A DNA stretch of 64,000 bases, taken from assembly GCA_018831265.1 (NCBI GenBank), contig JAHJCO010000028.1, positions 1 to 64,000 on the forward strand. The letters run 5' to 3'. Below are positions 1 through 8,778 of the stretch, piece after piece (the first letter of the stretch is position 1; every line of letters begins with the position of its first letter). This DNA is from Actinomycetota bacterium. Lineage in GTDB: Bacteria > Actinomycetota > Geothermincolia > Fen-727 > Anoxymicrobiaceae. A model generated the notes under the pieces. That model saw only the letters and a list, made by a program, of their open reading frames with translations. It had not been told where the DNA came from and ran no database searches. Position numbers and translations under genes: made by a program.

Positions 1-1881
1 CCCGTCTGCGCTCGAGCCCACGAACAGCCTCTCTCCCAGCCAGCGGACCACCCCGCTTCCCATCTGCCCGCCTTCAGGCCTGTGCTCAACCCCGTTCAGG
101 TAGAACCGGATATCCCCCTCGTTCCAGGTTGCCGCCAGGTGGAAGGGAACGCCCTGCTGGACATCATCATCGGTCAGGGGTGCGGATACGCTCTTCGGGC
201 GTCCGAAGGAGTCGAAGGCGCTGAAGACGAGCCTTCCCTCTTCCTTTGAGATGGAAAGGCCGCTTCCGAACTCGGTGGGCTCGGTGGAGAACAGGGTGCG
301 CTCACCCTCACTGGATGCGCCCCAGTCTGGGGTGACCCACATCGCGAGAGTGCCGCTTGAAGCGGTGATGTTTCCAGAGGTGGGGTAGGAAAGGCTGTCT
401 CCTGAGCCTATGAACAGGCCAGAGTCGAACTTCCCGGGCTGGAATGAGGGGGAGCCCGTTATGGTCCCGGTATCGGAATCCCGCTCGTTTCGGGTGTTGT
501 CGTTGAAGTGGCTCAAGAAGGACGGGGACTTCTCACGGTACTCCAGTGAGTAGCCCTCGAAGTTGGCACCCGAGGCGGTCCCAAAGACCTGGAATGGGGA
601 ATCGACCGCCTGACCCTCCGCAGGGGAGACGATGTCCGCGGTCAGGGGTCCTGCCGAAAGGACACTCACGGTGCGGGTCGCGACCGATGTCTTCCCATGT
701 GAATCGGTGACCTCCAGCCTGAGTGAGGCGGGACCCGAATAGGCCGATGTGTCCCAGGATGCTATTCCTCCCCTCCAGACGGCTTCGTTTCCTGAAGCGA
801 TTGGAGTCCAGGTCCCCGGGGAAGTTGCGTCCCCCGGCTTGGCGGACAGGGTCCATGAAGATAGGTCCATGTCGAAGCTGGTTCCCTCGACCGTGACGAG
901 GTCGCTGACCTGTTCTCCCTCTCCGGGAGAGGAGATGATGGCCGCGGGGTCCGGGTTATCGGTGAACACCCTTTCTTCAATGTTTGATTTGAGGTTGAAG
1001 TCGTCCTTCGCCTCGAGGAAGAGGAGAACCGCTTCCGCGGGAGAGTCCTCGACGGTGGCCGTTCCCAGCAGGGAATTGTCCACCGGATCTTCTCCCCGGG
1101 CGATGGTTGTCTTCGTATCTCCGAGCGTCTTCGCCGATTCGGCCATGCAGTCAGCGCGTATCGCTGATATGGGACGCGCGTAATCGTAAATGGAGAGCTC
1201 GTCGAAGGTGGCGTCGGCCTCGAGACCCGCTTCAGGGTAGAAGCCCACATAGAGCTTCCTTCCCATCTCCGTGATTATCCCGGTGCCGCCTCCCTGGACA
1301 TCGGTTGCGGCCACACCGTTCAGGTAGAGGCAGATGTTACCGTTGTCCCAGGTGGCGGCCACATGGGCAGGGGTTCCGGCCGGGAGGTTCTCATCGGTGG
1401 TAGGGATCAGGCAGGTCTTCATCCCTCCTTCGTGGTCAAAGACGCTGAAGGAGAGGCCTTCGGGCTTCTTGGCCAGCTTCAGGCAGTCCTTTGGATTGGA
1501 GAGATCCTCGGTCTTGGTGGAGAAGAGCAGGTGTTCGGACTGCTCGCCTCCGGCCCAGTCGGGAATGAGCCAGAACTCGACCGTTCCGCGTTCCTTTTCT
1601 ATGTTGTGGTCGCGAGGGTAGGTGAGGCCCTGGCCCTGTCCGATATGGAGGCCTGAGGAGAAGCGGGCAGGCACGTAGGCCGGGTCTCCTTCAAGCCTGC
1701 CGTCGTCTCCCGTCCTCTCGTTTGTGGTGTTTCCATCCAGGTGGCTGAGCAGCAGCGGGGAGTCTGATTCGGCGGATAGCTTCCAGCTCTTCAGGTGGGC
1801 GTCATAAACCGTGCCCGTGAATCGAAGGGGCTTACGACCACTCCTTCTGAGCCCGGGGATGAGAAGGATAAGGCGGGGGGT
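1..1881 (-). CDS. LamG-repeat secreted protein, C-terminal part (frameshifted, runs off left edge)
   Basis: Reading the minus strand down from the G6 tract at 1875-1880, one frame stays open to base 1. It encodes two concanavalin/LamG-like domains (around 1250-1800 and 1-500; motifs TVEFWLIPDW, LFVGSS) separated by beta-sandwich, cadherin/Big-like segments (for example SPGEGEQVSDLVTVEG). It has no start codon of its own. It continues the N-terminal reading frame at 1832-2416 if one C is removed from the C6 run, which gives LDNHPRLILLIPGLRR across the join. LamG domains usually bind carbohydrate or mediate adhesion outside the cell. Either the gene is a genuine frameshift or phase variant, or the run length is a sequencing error. 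Confidence 0.75.
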
Positions 1882-2416
1882 GGTTGTCGAGCCTCACGGT
1901 CACTGAATCCGTGGCTTCGGGTCCGGAGGAATCGAAGACGGTCAGGGTGAGAGAGTAGTCTTCATCCGGGACGAGGGTGGTGTCCCAGTCGGCCAGCTTC
2001 CCGTTGTGAACGGGTTCGAAGTACTCAGCAATGGGGGTCTGCTGCTCGGGATCTGAGACCGGTGAGTAGGAGAGGGTGAAGCGCGAGAAGTCCGGGCACT
2101 CAGCCGTTCCCTTTATCTGGATGGTTCCTTCCACGTGCTCGTTCTTGTGGGGTTTGGTTATCTTGGCTTCGGGTTTGTTGCAGGCTCGTGAGCGTACGCG
2201 GCTGGAGAGCGGCCTTTCTTCAAGGGGTTTGGCTACCGAGGCTTTCTCGCTGGCTTGCGGGATTGACCTGTTCTCCGGGCCTGCCCCCGGTCTGGAGCCG
2301 GCGGCAAGTGCGGGCAAGGGGGTAAGGGTCAAGGCCAGGAGGACGGCCAGGAACCCCGCAAGTGATGATAGAACTCGGGAACGGGAAAGAAGTGGTGAGT
2401 CGTAGTTCATCCCCAT
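1832..2416 (-). CDS. Secreted LamG protein, N-terminal part with signal peptide
   Basis: The start at 2416 (ATGGGGATGAAC) is preceded by AAGGGGG about 8 nt upstream. The ORF can be extended to 2530, but that would pass through a C11 run and lacks a ribosome site. A signal peptide is clear (SLAGFLAVLLALTLTPLPALA). It is followed by a low-complexity linker and a beta-sandwich module (KITKPHKNEHVEGTIQIKG) resembling Big/cadherin-like adhesion domains. The frame hits a stop at 1832 just after the six-C tract, while the neighbouring frame carries on into the LamG domains. As read, the product is a 194-residue truncated protein. Confidence 0.7.
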   Translation of the reverse strand: MGMNYDSPLLSRSRVLSSLAGFLAVLLALTLTPLPALAAGSRPGAGPENRSIPQASEKASVAKPLEERPLSSRVRSRACNKPEAKITKPHKNEHVEGTIQIKGTAECPDFSRFTLSYSPVSDPEQQTPIAEYFEPVHNGKLADWDTTLVPDEDYSLTLTVFDSSGPEATDSVTVRLDNHPPPYPSHPRAQKEWS

Positions 2417-2494
2417 GGCACAGCCCCCTTGCCCTTGCCGCTTTCCAGCACACCGTCCGACCGCCTCCCGCCGGGGGACAAGAAAATGCCACCA

Positions 2495-2505
2495 GGGGGG
2501 GGGGG
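2495..2505. repeat. G11 homopolymer tract upstream of the LamG gene
   Basis: Eleven consecutive G on the plus strand (C11 on the coding strand) lie about 80 bp before the LamG start. The rest of 2417-2635 holds no gene. Homopolymers this long are classic slippage sites. Here the tract would sit in the leader or promoter region of a surface-protein gene that also carries a slipped G6 tract. Confidence 0.6.
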
Positions 2506-2635
2506 CAGCCAGTTTAGAACCCCAATACAACCAAAGACAGAGCCAACATAATATCGACAGGATTGGCAGTCTGCTTAATGGGTAAAGCCAGAAAAGATCA
2601 GAAGACTTTCCGGCATCTTTAGATGCGATTCAGCC

Positions 2636-3967
2636 TTACTTCTTCACCGGGGCGGGGGGCTTCTCCCAGGGGAAGCCGATCTTGCGGGTGACCTTGGTGC
2701 GCTTCTCCTTGATCTTGGGCTCCTGGTAGAGCGAGAGCGTCAGGATCTTGCGCGCCTGCTCCGGGTACTGTGCCACGAACTTGAGCTCGTCCTCGGTGAG
2801 GGGCTTGCCGGTGGTGACGTTGGCCAGGCGGACCAGGTCGAGTATCTCGCGGGCCTCCTCGTCTGAGTGGAACTCGATCTCGAGCCGGTCGTACACGTTG
2901 CGGAACCCCTTGATGCCGCCGTAGGCGCCGGTCGTGATCATGCGGCCGGTCTCTATGATCTCGGGGTCTCCCCTGCCCAGCTCCTCGCAGTCGTACAGCT
3001 CGTAGTTGCGCCGGTCCTTGAGCGCGCCGTCGGCGTGGATGCCCGACTCGTGCGCGAAGGCGTTGCGGCCCACACCCACCTGGTTGATGGGGATGGGAAC
3101 CCCGAAGGCGTAGGAGGCGTACTTGGCAAGGCGCCAGGCATGCTTCAGCTCGATGCTCGGGTCCAGGCGGTAGCGCCCCTCGAAGCCGCTCGACTTCAGG
3201 ATGGCCAGCAGGCAGCTTATGAGGTCGGCGTTGCCGGCCCGCTCCCCGATGCCGTTGACCGTGCAGTTGATGTAGGCGTCCACCCCGCCGTCGATGGCGC
3301 CCGCCGCACCGGCTATCGAGCAGGCCACACCCAGCCCCAGGTCGTTGTGGCAGTGCAGCTCTATGTCGAGGCCGACCTCCTCGGCGAGAGTCTTCATGCG
3401 GTCGTAGATGGTGAAGGGGTCGTCGTAGCCCAGGGTATCGCAGTAGCGGATGCGGCCCGCCCCGCCGTCCTTGGCCGCCATGCAGAAGCGGACGAGGTCG
3501 TCCATCGGGGTACGGCTGCCGTCCTCCGCGTTGACCCCGACGCTCCTGAACTCGAGTTCCACGGCGCGGTCAAGGGCCTCGCGCATGATCGCGATAACGT
3601 CGTCCAGGGTCCTCTTTCCCTCCCACTTGCCCCCGATCATCTGGGGCGAGGTCGAGATGGAAAGGTTGACGTGCTCCAGCTCGGGGACCATCTGACGCGC
3701 CAGCTCGGTGTCCTCCTTGATGGCACGCAGCCACCCGGCTATGCGGAGCCTCTTGATGGCCCCGACCTCGACCAGCTCGAGGTTGCCGACGAGGTAGTTA
3801 GTCTCGTGGTTGGTGGTGGGGAACCCGGCCTCGCTCTGGAAGACTCCCATCTGGTCAAGGTACATGTTGATGAGCGTCTTCTGCAGCTTGGCGAGACCCA
3901 GCTGCGAGGTCTGCACCCCGTCGCGGTTCGTTACGTCTATGAAGTATATGGTCTTCTGTTGCGGCAT
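2636..3967 (-). CDS. Homocitrate synthase / isopropylmalate synthase-family enzyme
   Basis: A 443-residue DRE-TIM metallolyase that condenses acetyl-CoA with a 2-oxoacid. The N-terminal signature is FIDVTNRDGVQTS. The metal-binding motif ELHCHNDLGLG, the NGIGERAGNADL motif and the HESGIHADG motif are all present in family order. No LeuA regulatory dimerisation domain follows; the short C-terminus is basic. The length and lack of that domain suit homocitrate synthase (NifV/LysS type) or a re-citrate-like enzyme better than LeuA, but substrate cannot be read from sequence. The ATG is preceded by AAGGAGAAGGG. It lies downstream of an aminotransferase on the same strand, so a 2-oxoacid to amino acid pathway is likely. 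Confidence 0.8.
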   Translation of the reverse strand: MPQQKTIYFIDVTNRDGVQTSQLGLAKLQKTLINMYLDQMGVFQSEAGFPTTNHETNYLVGNLELVEVGAIKRLRIAGWLRAIKEDTELARQMVPELEHVNLSISTSPQMIGGKWEGKRTLDDVIAIMREALDRAVELEFRSVGVNAEDGSRTPMDDLVRFCMAAKDGGAGRIRYCDTLGYDDPFTIYDRMKTLAEEVGLDIELHCHNDLGLGVACSIAGAAGAIDGGVDAYINCTVNGIGERAGNADLISCLLAILKSSGFEGRYRLDPSIELKHAWRLAKYASYAFGVPIPINQVGVGRNAFAHESGIHADGALKDRRNYELYDCEELGRGDPEIIETGRMITTGAYGGIKGFRNVYDRLEIEFHSDEEAREILDLVRLANVTTGKPLTEDELKFVAQYPEQARKILTLSLYQEPKIKEKRTKVTRKIGFPWEKPPAPVKK

Positions 3968-4024
3968 CCCTTCTCCTTCTTATGCGGGCGGAGTGCCCGC
4001 CGGAACGCGGCCGGACGGCCGCAC

Positions 4025-5350
4025 CTACGCGTTTGCCTTCAACTCCGACGCGCAGCGATAGATTATATCAAACAGATCGCCGATTTCCTCCGTCTCCAGG
4101 CAGGAGAAGGCAATCCGGACGTCGGTCCCGCCGTCGGCGATCACGCCCACCCCGTAGTTTTCCAGCAGGGCCGAGCGCAGGGTCTCGGCGTCTATGCCTT
4201 TGAGGCGCAGGCACATGAAGTACCCCGCGTTGAACGGGTAGGGCTCCCAGACCTCGTCGTATGCCGGGTTGGACAGCGCCTCCCTGACGGCGAGCGCCCT
4301 CTGTTTCATCAGCAGGAACTTCTCCTCCCTCTGGGCCCCGAACCGCTCGTGGGAAAGCGCCGCCAGCAGCAGGGACTGACCCAGCTGGGAGCAGTTGGAG
4401 ATGTTGCCCCTGACGGCCCCGCCCACCTTCTTCTCCAGGGCCTGGTGGACGTCTTGCTCGCGCCCCCCCGCCGCCACGCCGAAGGTGATGAAGCCGACCC
4501 TCAGGCCCCATGCGTACTCCTCCTTGGTCGCGCCGTCGAGCTTCACCGGGATAAGGTGCTCGTCTGCGCCGGCCAGCCTGCCGAACAGCGACTCGGCCAG
4601 GACGTCGTCCTCGTAGAAAAGCCCGAAGTAGGCGTCGTCGAGCACGACCACCAGCAGTCTCCCGGGTCCGGCCGCCTTGGTGAGCGTCTCCACCAGGGCG
4701 TCGGCCTCTCCCTTCCGGATGGAGTAGCCGGTCGGGTTGTTGGGGAAGTTGAGCACCAGCAGAGCCTTGCCCTTCTCGTCGAGCGCGGAATCCAGGCCCC
4801 TCGCCAGGGCGGGCACGTTGAACCCGCCGGAACCGTCGAAGAGCTCGAAGCAGCGGATATCGGCCCCCCGCCTCGTGCCGTACACCATGTTGTAGTTGCC
4901 CCAGTACTTGTCGGGCAGGATGACCACGTCCCCGGGGTCGCAGAACAGCTCCGCGGAGATGGTGAGCCCGTGCGTGATACCGGATGTCACTACCGGGAGG
5001 CTGGTGGGCAGGCCCGCCAGAGACGGGTTCTTGGCCAGCATGTCCTTCAGCCAGGCCGCGCGCAGCGCGGCGTTTCCCATGGAGGGGGCATAGTCGAGCA
5101 CCTGGTCCGGCGCCAGGACGTTGAAGTGGTCCATGATTATCCCGAGGTGCATCGCTTCCCCGCCCGACCTGGCTATGCCGATGGTCGCGTCGTAACGGTA
5201 GGCCTTCTCCCGGGCCTCGGCCGTCTGTGTCAGGATCCCCTTCGGGTAGAACAGCTCGCGTCCCAGCGCCGACAGCGCGGCGAACAGGGCCGGGCTCGCT
5301 CCCTCTATTATCACGTTGAGCTCTGCTGCAAGTGGATTCATCCGCTCCAT
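4025..5350 (-). CDS. PLP-dependent aminotransferase, class I/II
   Basis: A 441-residue fold-type I aminotransferase. Visible features are the substrate and cofactor loop (VVTSGITHGLTIS), the LPDKYWGNYN region, the NFPNNPTGYS motif with the conserved Asn, the VVLDDAYFGLF Asp/Tyr motif that holds the pyridine nitrogen, and the probable Schiff-base Lys in LDGATKEEYAWGLRVGF. The C-terminal small domain ends near IIYRCASELKANA. The start could be 5350 or the in-frame ATG at 5341. It sits 57 bp upstream of the homocitrate-synthase-like gene on the same strand, so it may aminate that pathway's 2-oxoacid product. Exact substrate is unknown. Confidence 0.8.
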   Translation of the reverse strand: MERMNPLAAELNVIIEGASPALFAALSALGRELFYPKGILTQTAEAREKAYRYDATIGIARSGGEAMHLGIIMDHFNVLAPDQVLDYAPSMGNAALRAAWLKDMLAKNPSLAGLPTSLPVVTSGITHGLTISAELFCDPGDVVILPDKYWGNYNMVYGTRRGADIRCFELFDGSGGFNVPALARGLDSALDEKGKALLVLNFPNNPTGYSIRKGEADALVETLTKAAGPGRLLVVVLDDAYFGLFYEDDVLAESLFGRLAGADEHLIPVKLDGATKEEYAWGLRVGFITFGVAAGGREQDVHQALEKKVGGAVRGNISNCSQLGQSLLLAALSHERFGAQREEKFLLMKQRALAVREALSNPAYDEVWEPYPFNAGYFMCLRLKGIDAETLRSALLENYGVGVIADGGTDVRIAFSCLETEEIGDLFDIIYRCASELKANA

Positions 5351-5430
5351 CCCCGTCGGGAGTCCTCAGGTTGGAGTATTGTACAGGATGGGTTCCGGTA
5401 TGTCAGTAATCAAGCGCATGTAAAAAAGAG

Positions 5431-5507
5431 GGGCGTCAGACAATTTCACGCGTTGACTTCAATCGAAGTGTTGACGGGAATTGAGCGCGCGCAAGTGTCT
5501 GACCCCC
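5431..5507. repeat. Family A inverted repeat, copy with AGACA/TGTCT stem
   Basis: This element of about 77 bp runs from GGCGTCAGACA to TGTCTGACCCC. It shares order and short blocks (TTTCA-GCGTT, GCAA before the right arm) with copies at 22075, 27899 and 59073, but its terminal stem sequence differs and remains complementary. The rest of 5351-5549 contains no gene. Confidence 0.6.
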
Positions 5508-5549
5508 CGGTTCGTCCAAGGGTTGATCAACCGCAGCATTACAGTCTAG

Positions 5550-8500
5550 CTACAAGGGAGTGCAGGCGGCCTCGATCTGCGCGTAGATCTGCTCCGGCTT
5601 GAAGCCCAGCAGGCGGTTCGCGCCCGAGGTGCAGGCGGCGGCGCAGGCCCCGCACCCCTTGCACAGCGAGCGGTTCACGACCGCCACGCCGCGCTCCTCG
5701 TCGAAGGAGATCGCCTCGAAGGAGCACAGTGCCACGCAGCGGCGGCAACCCGAGCAGACCGTCTCGTCCACCCACGCCACCACGCCCTCGGTGACCACCT
5801 CCGGGTGAGAGAGGACCGATTCCGCCCTCGCCGCCGCCGCGGCCGCCTGGGTCAGGCTCTCGGCGATTGTCTTGGGGTAGTGGGCCAGCCCCGCCAGGAA
5901 CACCCCGTCTGTGGCGAAGTCAACCGGGCGCAGCTTGACGTGCGCCTCCAGGAAGAACCCGTCGGCCGTCAGGGGCACCTTCAGCATGGGGCCCAGCGAC
6001 CGGGCGTCGGGGTTGGAAACCACCCCGCAGGAGAGCACCACCAGGTCCGGGTTGAGCACGACGCGCTCGCCCCGGATGTTCCGGTCGTCTACGAGCACCC
6101 GCAGGTCGCCGAAGCCCAGGCCCACCTCGGGCGGGTCCTCGCGCTCGAAGCGGATGAAGTTGACGCCCAGGTCCCGCGCCTCCAGGTAGCGGTCCTCCTT
6201 GAACCCGTAGGTCCGCAGGTCGCGGTAGCACACCTCGACGGCAAGGTCCGGGTTCAACTTCTTGAGCGCGACCGCGTTCTTCACCGCGACCCCGCAGCAG
6301 ATCTTGGAGCAGTAGGGGTGCTCGTCGTTGCGCGAGCCCACGCACTGGACCATCACAACGTCGCGCAGACCCTCGAGCGAGGCCGGGTCCTCGGCGATGC
6401 GGCGCTCCAGCTCGGTCTGGGTAATGACCCGCGCGTCGTTCCCCCACCCGTACTCGCCCGGCTTCGGCTCGTACTCGGAGCCGCCGGTGGCCACGACCAC
6501 TATGCCGTGGTCCAGCTCGACCGGGCCCTCCGGCGTGTCCACCGTGGTGTGGAACTTGCCGATGTAGCCGTCGACCCGCTCCACCTCCGAGGCAAGGAAC
6601 AGGCCTGTGTTCTTGTGGGCGATGACGCGGGAGGTGAGCTCGTCCAGCCTGGCCTTGACGTCGGCGCCCTCTATTGTCCGGTGGACGTGGCGCATGTTGC
6701 CGCCGAGCTCGCGCTCCTTCTCGACCAGGTAGGTGGTGAAACCGGCGTCGGCGAGCTGCAGGGCCGCCGCCATGCCGGCTCCGCCGCCCCCTATGACCAG
6801 GGCCCTGGGGGTCACCGGGGAGACGCCCTCCTCGAGCGGCTCAAGGCGGGCGGCCTTCTCCACCGCCATCTTCACCAGGTACTTCGCCTTCTCGGTGGCC
6901 TCCTCGGGGATCTCCATGTGCACCCACGAGCAGTGCTCGCGGATGTTGGCCATCTCGAAGAGGTACTTGTTGAGACCCGCGGAGCGGGTGGTGTCGCGGA
7001 AGAGGGGCTGGTGGGTGCGGGGAGTGCAGGATGCGACCATGAGCCGGTTCAGCCGGTGCTCGGAGACTATCTCGCGTATCCACTCCTGGGCGTCCTGGCT
7101 GCACGCGTAGAGGCGCTCCTCGGCAAAGACGACGTTGGGGAGGGTCCTCGCGTACTCCACCACCGCGGGCACGTCCACCACGCCGCCGATGTTGGTGCCG
7201 CAGCGGCAGATGACCGCCCCGATGCGCGGCTCCTCGCCGGATACGTCGCGCTCGGGGGGGTACTCCGCGCGCTCGATGAGCCCGCCCCGGGAGGCGACCA
7301 GGCCTGAGGAGGCGCTTCCCGCCGACGCGCTGGCCTGTACTACAGTGTCGGGGATGTCCTTGGGGCTCTCGACCGCCCCGCAGGCGAACACCCCGGGCCT
7401 GGAGGTGACAAAGGGCGCGAACGGGTCCGACCCGATGAACCCGTGCTCGTTCAGCTCGATGCCGAGGGCTTCGCTGAGCGGGCCGGCGTCGGGGGTGATG
7501 CCGACGCACAGCACCACCATGTCGAACTCCTCTTCGCGGGTCTCGCCGTCGGGGTCCGTGTAGCCGATGAGAACGCGCTTCGAAGGCTGCATCTCCTTCG
7601 CGTAGGATGCCAGGCAGCGGATGTATCGGATGCCGAGCTCGTTTTTCGCCTTCTGGTAGTACTCCTCGAACCCCTTGCCGTACGTCCGCATGTCTATATA
7701 GAAGATGGCCGGGTCGATGCCCCGGTCGTGCTCCTTCGCGATGATGGACTGCTTGGTCGCGTACATGCAGCAGACGCTGGAGCAGTAGGTGTTGCCCACC
7801 GTGCTGTCCCGCGAGCCTACGCACTGGATGAAGGCGAGCTTGCGGACGGGCTCGCCGTCCGACCGCCTGACCACGTGGCCCGAGGTGGGGCCGTTCGCCG
7901 CCAGTATCCGCTCGAACTCCAGGCTGGTCACCACGTTGTCGTAGACCCCGTAGCCGTACTCGGCGCGCGCGGCGGCGTCGAAAGGCTTGTAGCCGGAGGC
8001 CACCACTATCGAGCCCACCTCTATGACCTCGGTACGCTCCTTCTGGGTGTAGTCGACGGCGCCGGCGGGACACGCCTCGGCGCAATCGCCGCACTTACCC
8101 CTGAGCAGGTACAGGCACCTCAAAGGGTCGATGAAAGCCGCGCCCGGAACGGCCTGGGGGAAAGGCACCCTGATGAGTGGCGCCCGTGACAACCCGGCGT
8201 TGTAGGGGTCTTTCACCTTGACCCGGCAGTCCTCGCTGCAGACGCCGCAGCCGGTGCACTTCTCGATGTCGACGAAGCGGGGCCGGACGCGCAGGCTCAC
8301 CTTGAAGTCTCCCGGCCCGCCTTCCACCCCCAACACGTCGGTGAGGGTGCGGATCTCGATGTTCCTGTTGGAGCCGACCTCGACCAGCTTGGGCGACAGG
8401 ATGCACATGGAGCAGTCGTTGGTGGGGAAAGTCTTGTCGAGCTGTCCCATCACACCGCCGATGGATGGGCCGGAGTCGACCAGGTGGACCCGGTAACCCA

Positions 8501-8654
8501 TCTCCACCAGGTCCAGGGACGCCTGGACCCCGCCTATACCGCCACCGATGACCATGACCGCACCGACCGGCCGGGGCCCGGCGGGTGTCTTCGCCGCGGG
8601 CTTCTTCGCGGCTTTCTTCTTGGCCGGCTTCTTAGCTGACTTCTTTTCTGCCAT
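5550..8654 (-). CDS. hdrA: Double-length HdrA-like iron-sulfur flavoprotein
   Basis: A 1034-residue HdrA-type protein. Residues 1-30 are a Lys/Ala-rich tail. There are two FAD Rossmann motifs: GGGIGG (about 38-43) and GGGGAG (about 620). The HdrA signature FPTNDCSMCILSPKLVEVG (about 77-95) and Fe-S cysteines at CTGCGVC and CGDCAEAC (about 133-195) follow. A second HdrA N-terminal-type module with VICRCGTNIGGVVDVPAV begins near 480. Two ferredoxin clusters (CSGCRRC, CKGCGAC) lie at the C-terminus. In HdrABC complexes HdrA is the FAD electron-bifurcating subunit, in the cytoplasm. It is downstream of hdrC-hdrB. No hydrogenase or Flx partner is adjacent. The start ATG directly abuts a 27-bp repeat that supplies GAGGT at 9-nt spacing. 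Confidence 0.85.
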   Translation of the reverse strand: MAEKKSAKKPAKKKAAKKPAAKTPAGPRPVGAVMVIGGGIGGVQASLDLVEMGYRVHLVDSGPSIGGVMGQLDKTFPTNDCSMCILSPKLVEVGSNRNIEIRTLTDVLGVEGGPGDFKVSLRVRPRFVDIEKCTGCGVCSEDCRVKVKDPYNAGLSRAPLIRVPFPQAVPGAAFIDPLRCLYLLRGKCGDCAEACPAGAVDYTQKERTEVIEVGSIVVASGYKPFDAAARAEYGYGVYDNVVTSLEFERILAANGPTSGHVVRRSDGEPVRKLAFIQCVGSRDSTVGNTYCSSVCCMYATKQSIIAKEHDRGIDPAIFYIDMRTYGKGFEEYYQKAKNELGIRYIRCLASYAKEMQPSKRVLIGYTDPDGETREEEFDMVVLCVGITPDAGPLSEALGIELNEHGFIGSDPFAPFVTSRPGVFACGAVESPKDIPDTVVQASASAGSASSGLVASRGGLIERAEYPPERDVSGEEPRIGAVICRCGTNIGGVVDVPAVVEYARTLPNVVFAEERLYACSQDAQEWIREIVSEHRLNRLMVASCTPRTHQPLFRDTTRSAGLNKYLFEMANIREHCSWVHMEIPEEATEKAKYLVKMAVEKAARLEPLEEGVSPVTPRALVIGGGGAGMAAALQLADAGFTTYLVEKERELGGNMRHVHRTIEGADVKARLDELTSRVIAHKNTGLFLASEVERVDGYIGKFHTTVDTPEGPVELDHGIVVVATGGSEYEPKPGEYGWGNDARVITQTELERRIAEDPASLEGLRDVVMVQCVGSRNDEHPYCSKICCGVAVKNAVALKKLNPDLAVEVCYRDLRTYGFKEDRYLEARDLGVNFIRFEREDPPEVGLGFGDLRVLVDDRNIRGERVVLNPDLVVLSCGVVSNPDARSLGPMLKVPLTADGFFLEAHVKLRPVDFATDGVFLAGLAHYPKTIAESLTQAAAAAARAESVLSHPEVVTEGVVAWVDETVCSGCRRCVALCSFEAISFDEERGVAVVNRSLCKGCGACAAACTSGANRLLGFKPEQIYAQIEAACTPL

Positions 8655-8778
8655 GAAAGATTACCTCAGACCATTTCTTTCACGCGGACTGAAGTCCGCG
8701 CCCAATCCCGGTTGGCGGACTGAAGTCCGCGCCCGGACCGGGTGAGTGTTGCAAAAGTGCCTGACCCTTTTGCTACAC
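8655..8778. repeat. Nest of four intergenic repeats between hdrB and hdrA
   Basis: Four repeats of three families fill the gap. At 8655-8681 is a 27-bp family P element (GAAAGA...TCTTTC around ACCTCAGACCA). At 8684-8699 and 8715-8730 are two copies of GCGGACTGAAGTCCGC, a perfect 7-bp inverted repeat. At 8746-8778 is a family S hairpin (GTGTTGCAAAAG with CTTTTGCTACAC) whose right arm contains the hdrB stop codon TAG (8773-8775). The family P element is flush with the hdrA start codon. Confidence 0.8.

Noticed and set aside
2867..5602. A 911-codon plus-strand open frame
   Set aside because: It is antisense to the homocitrate-synthase-like and aminotransferase genes, both with full motif sets. 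High GC gives long stop-poor shadow frames. Similar antisense frames at 5805-7307, 29808-31652, 10585-11970 and 41045-42415 are rejected for the same reason.
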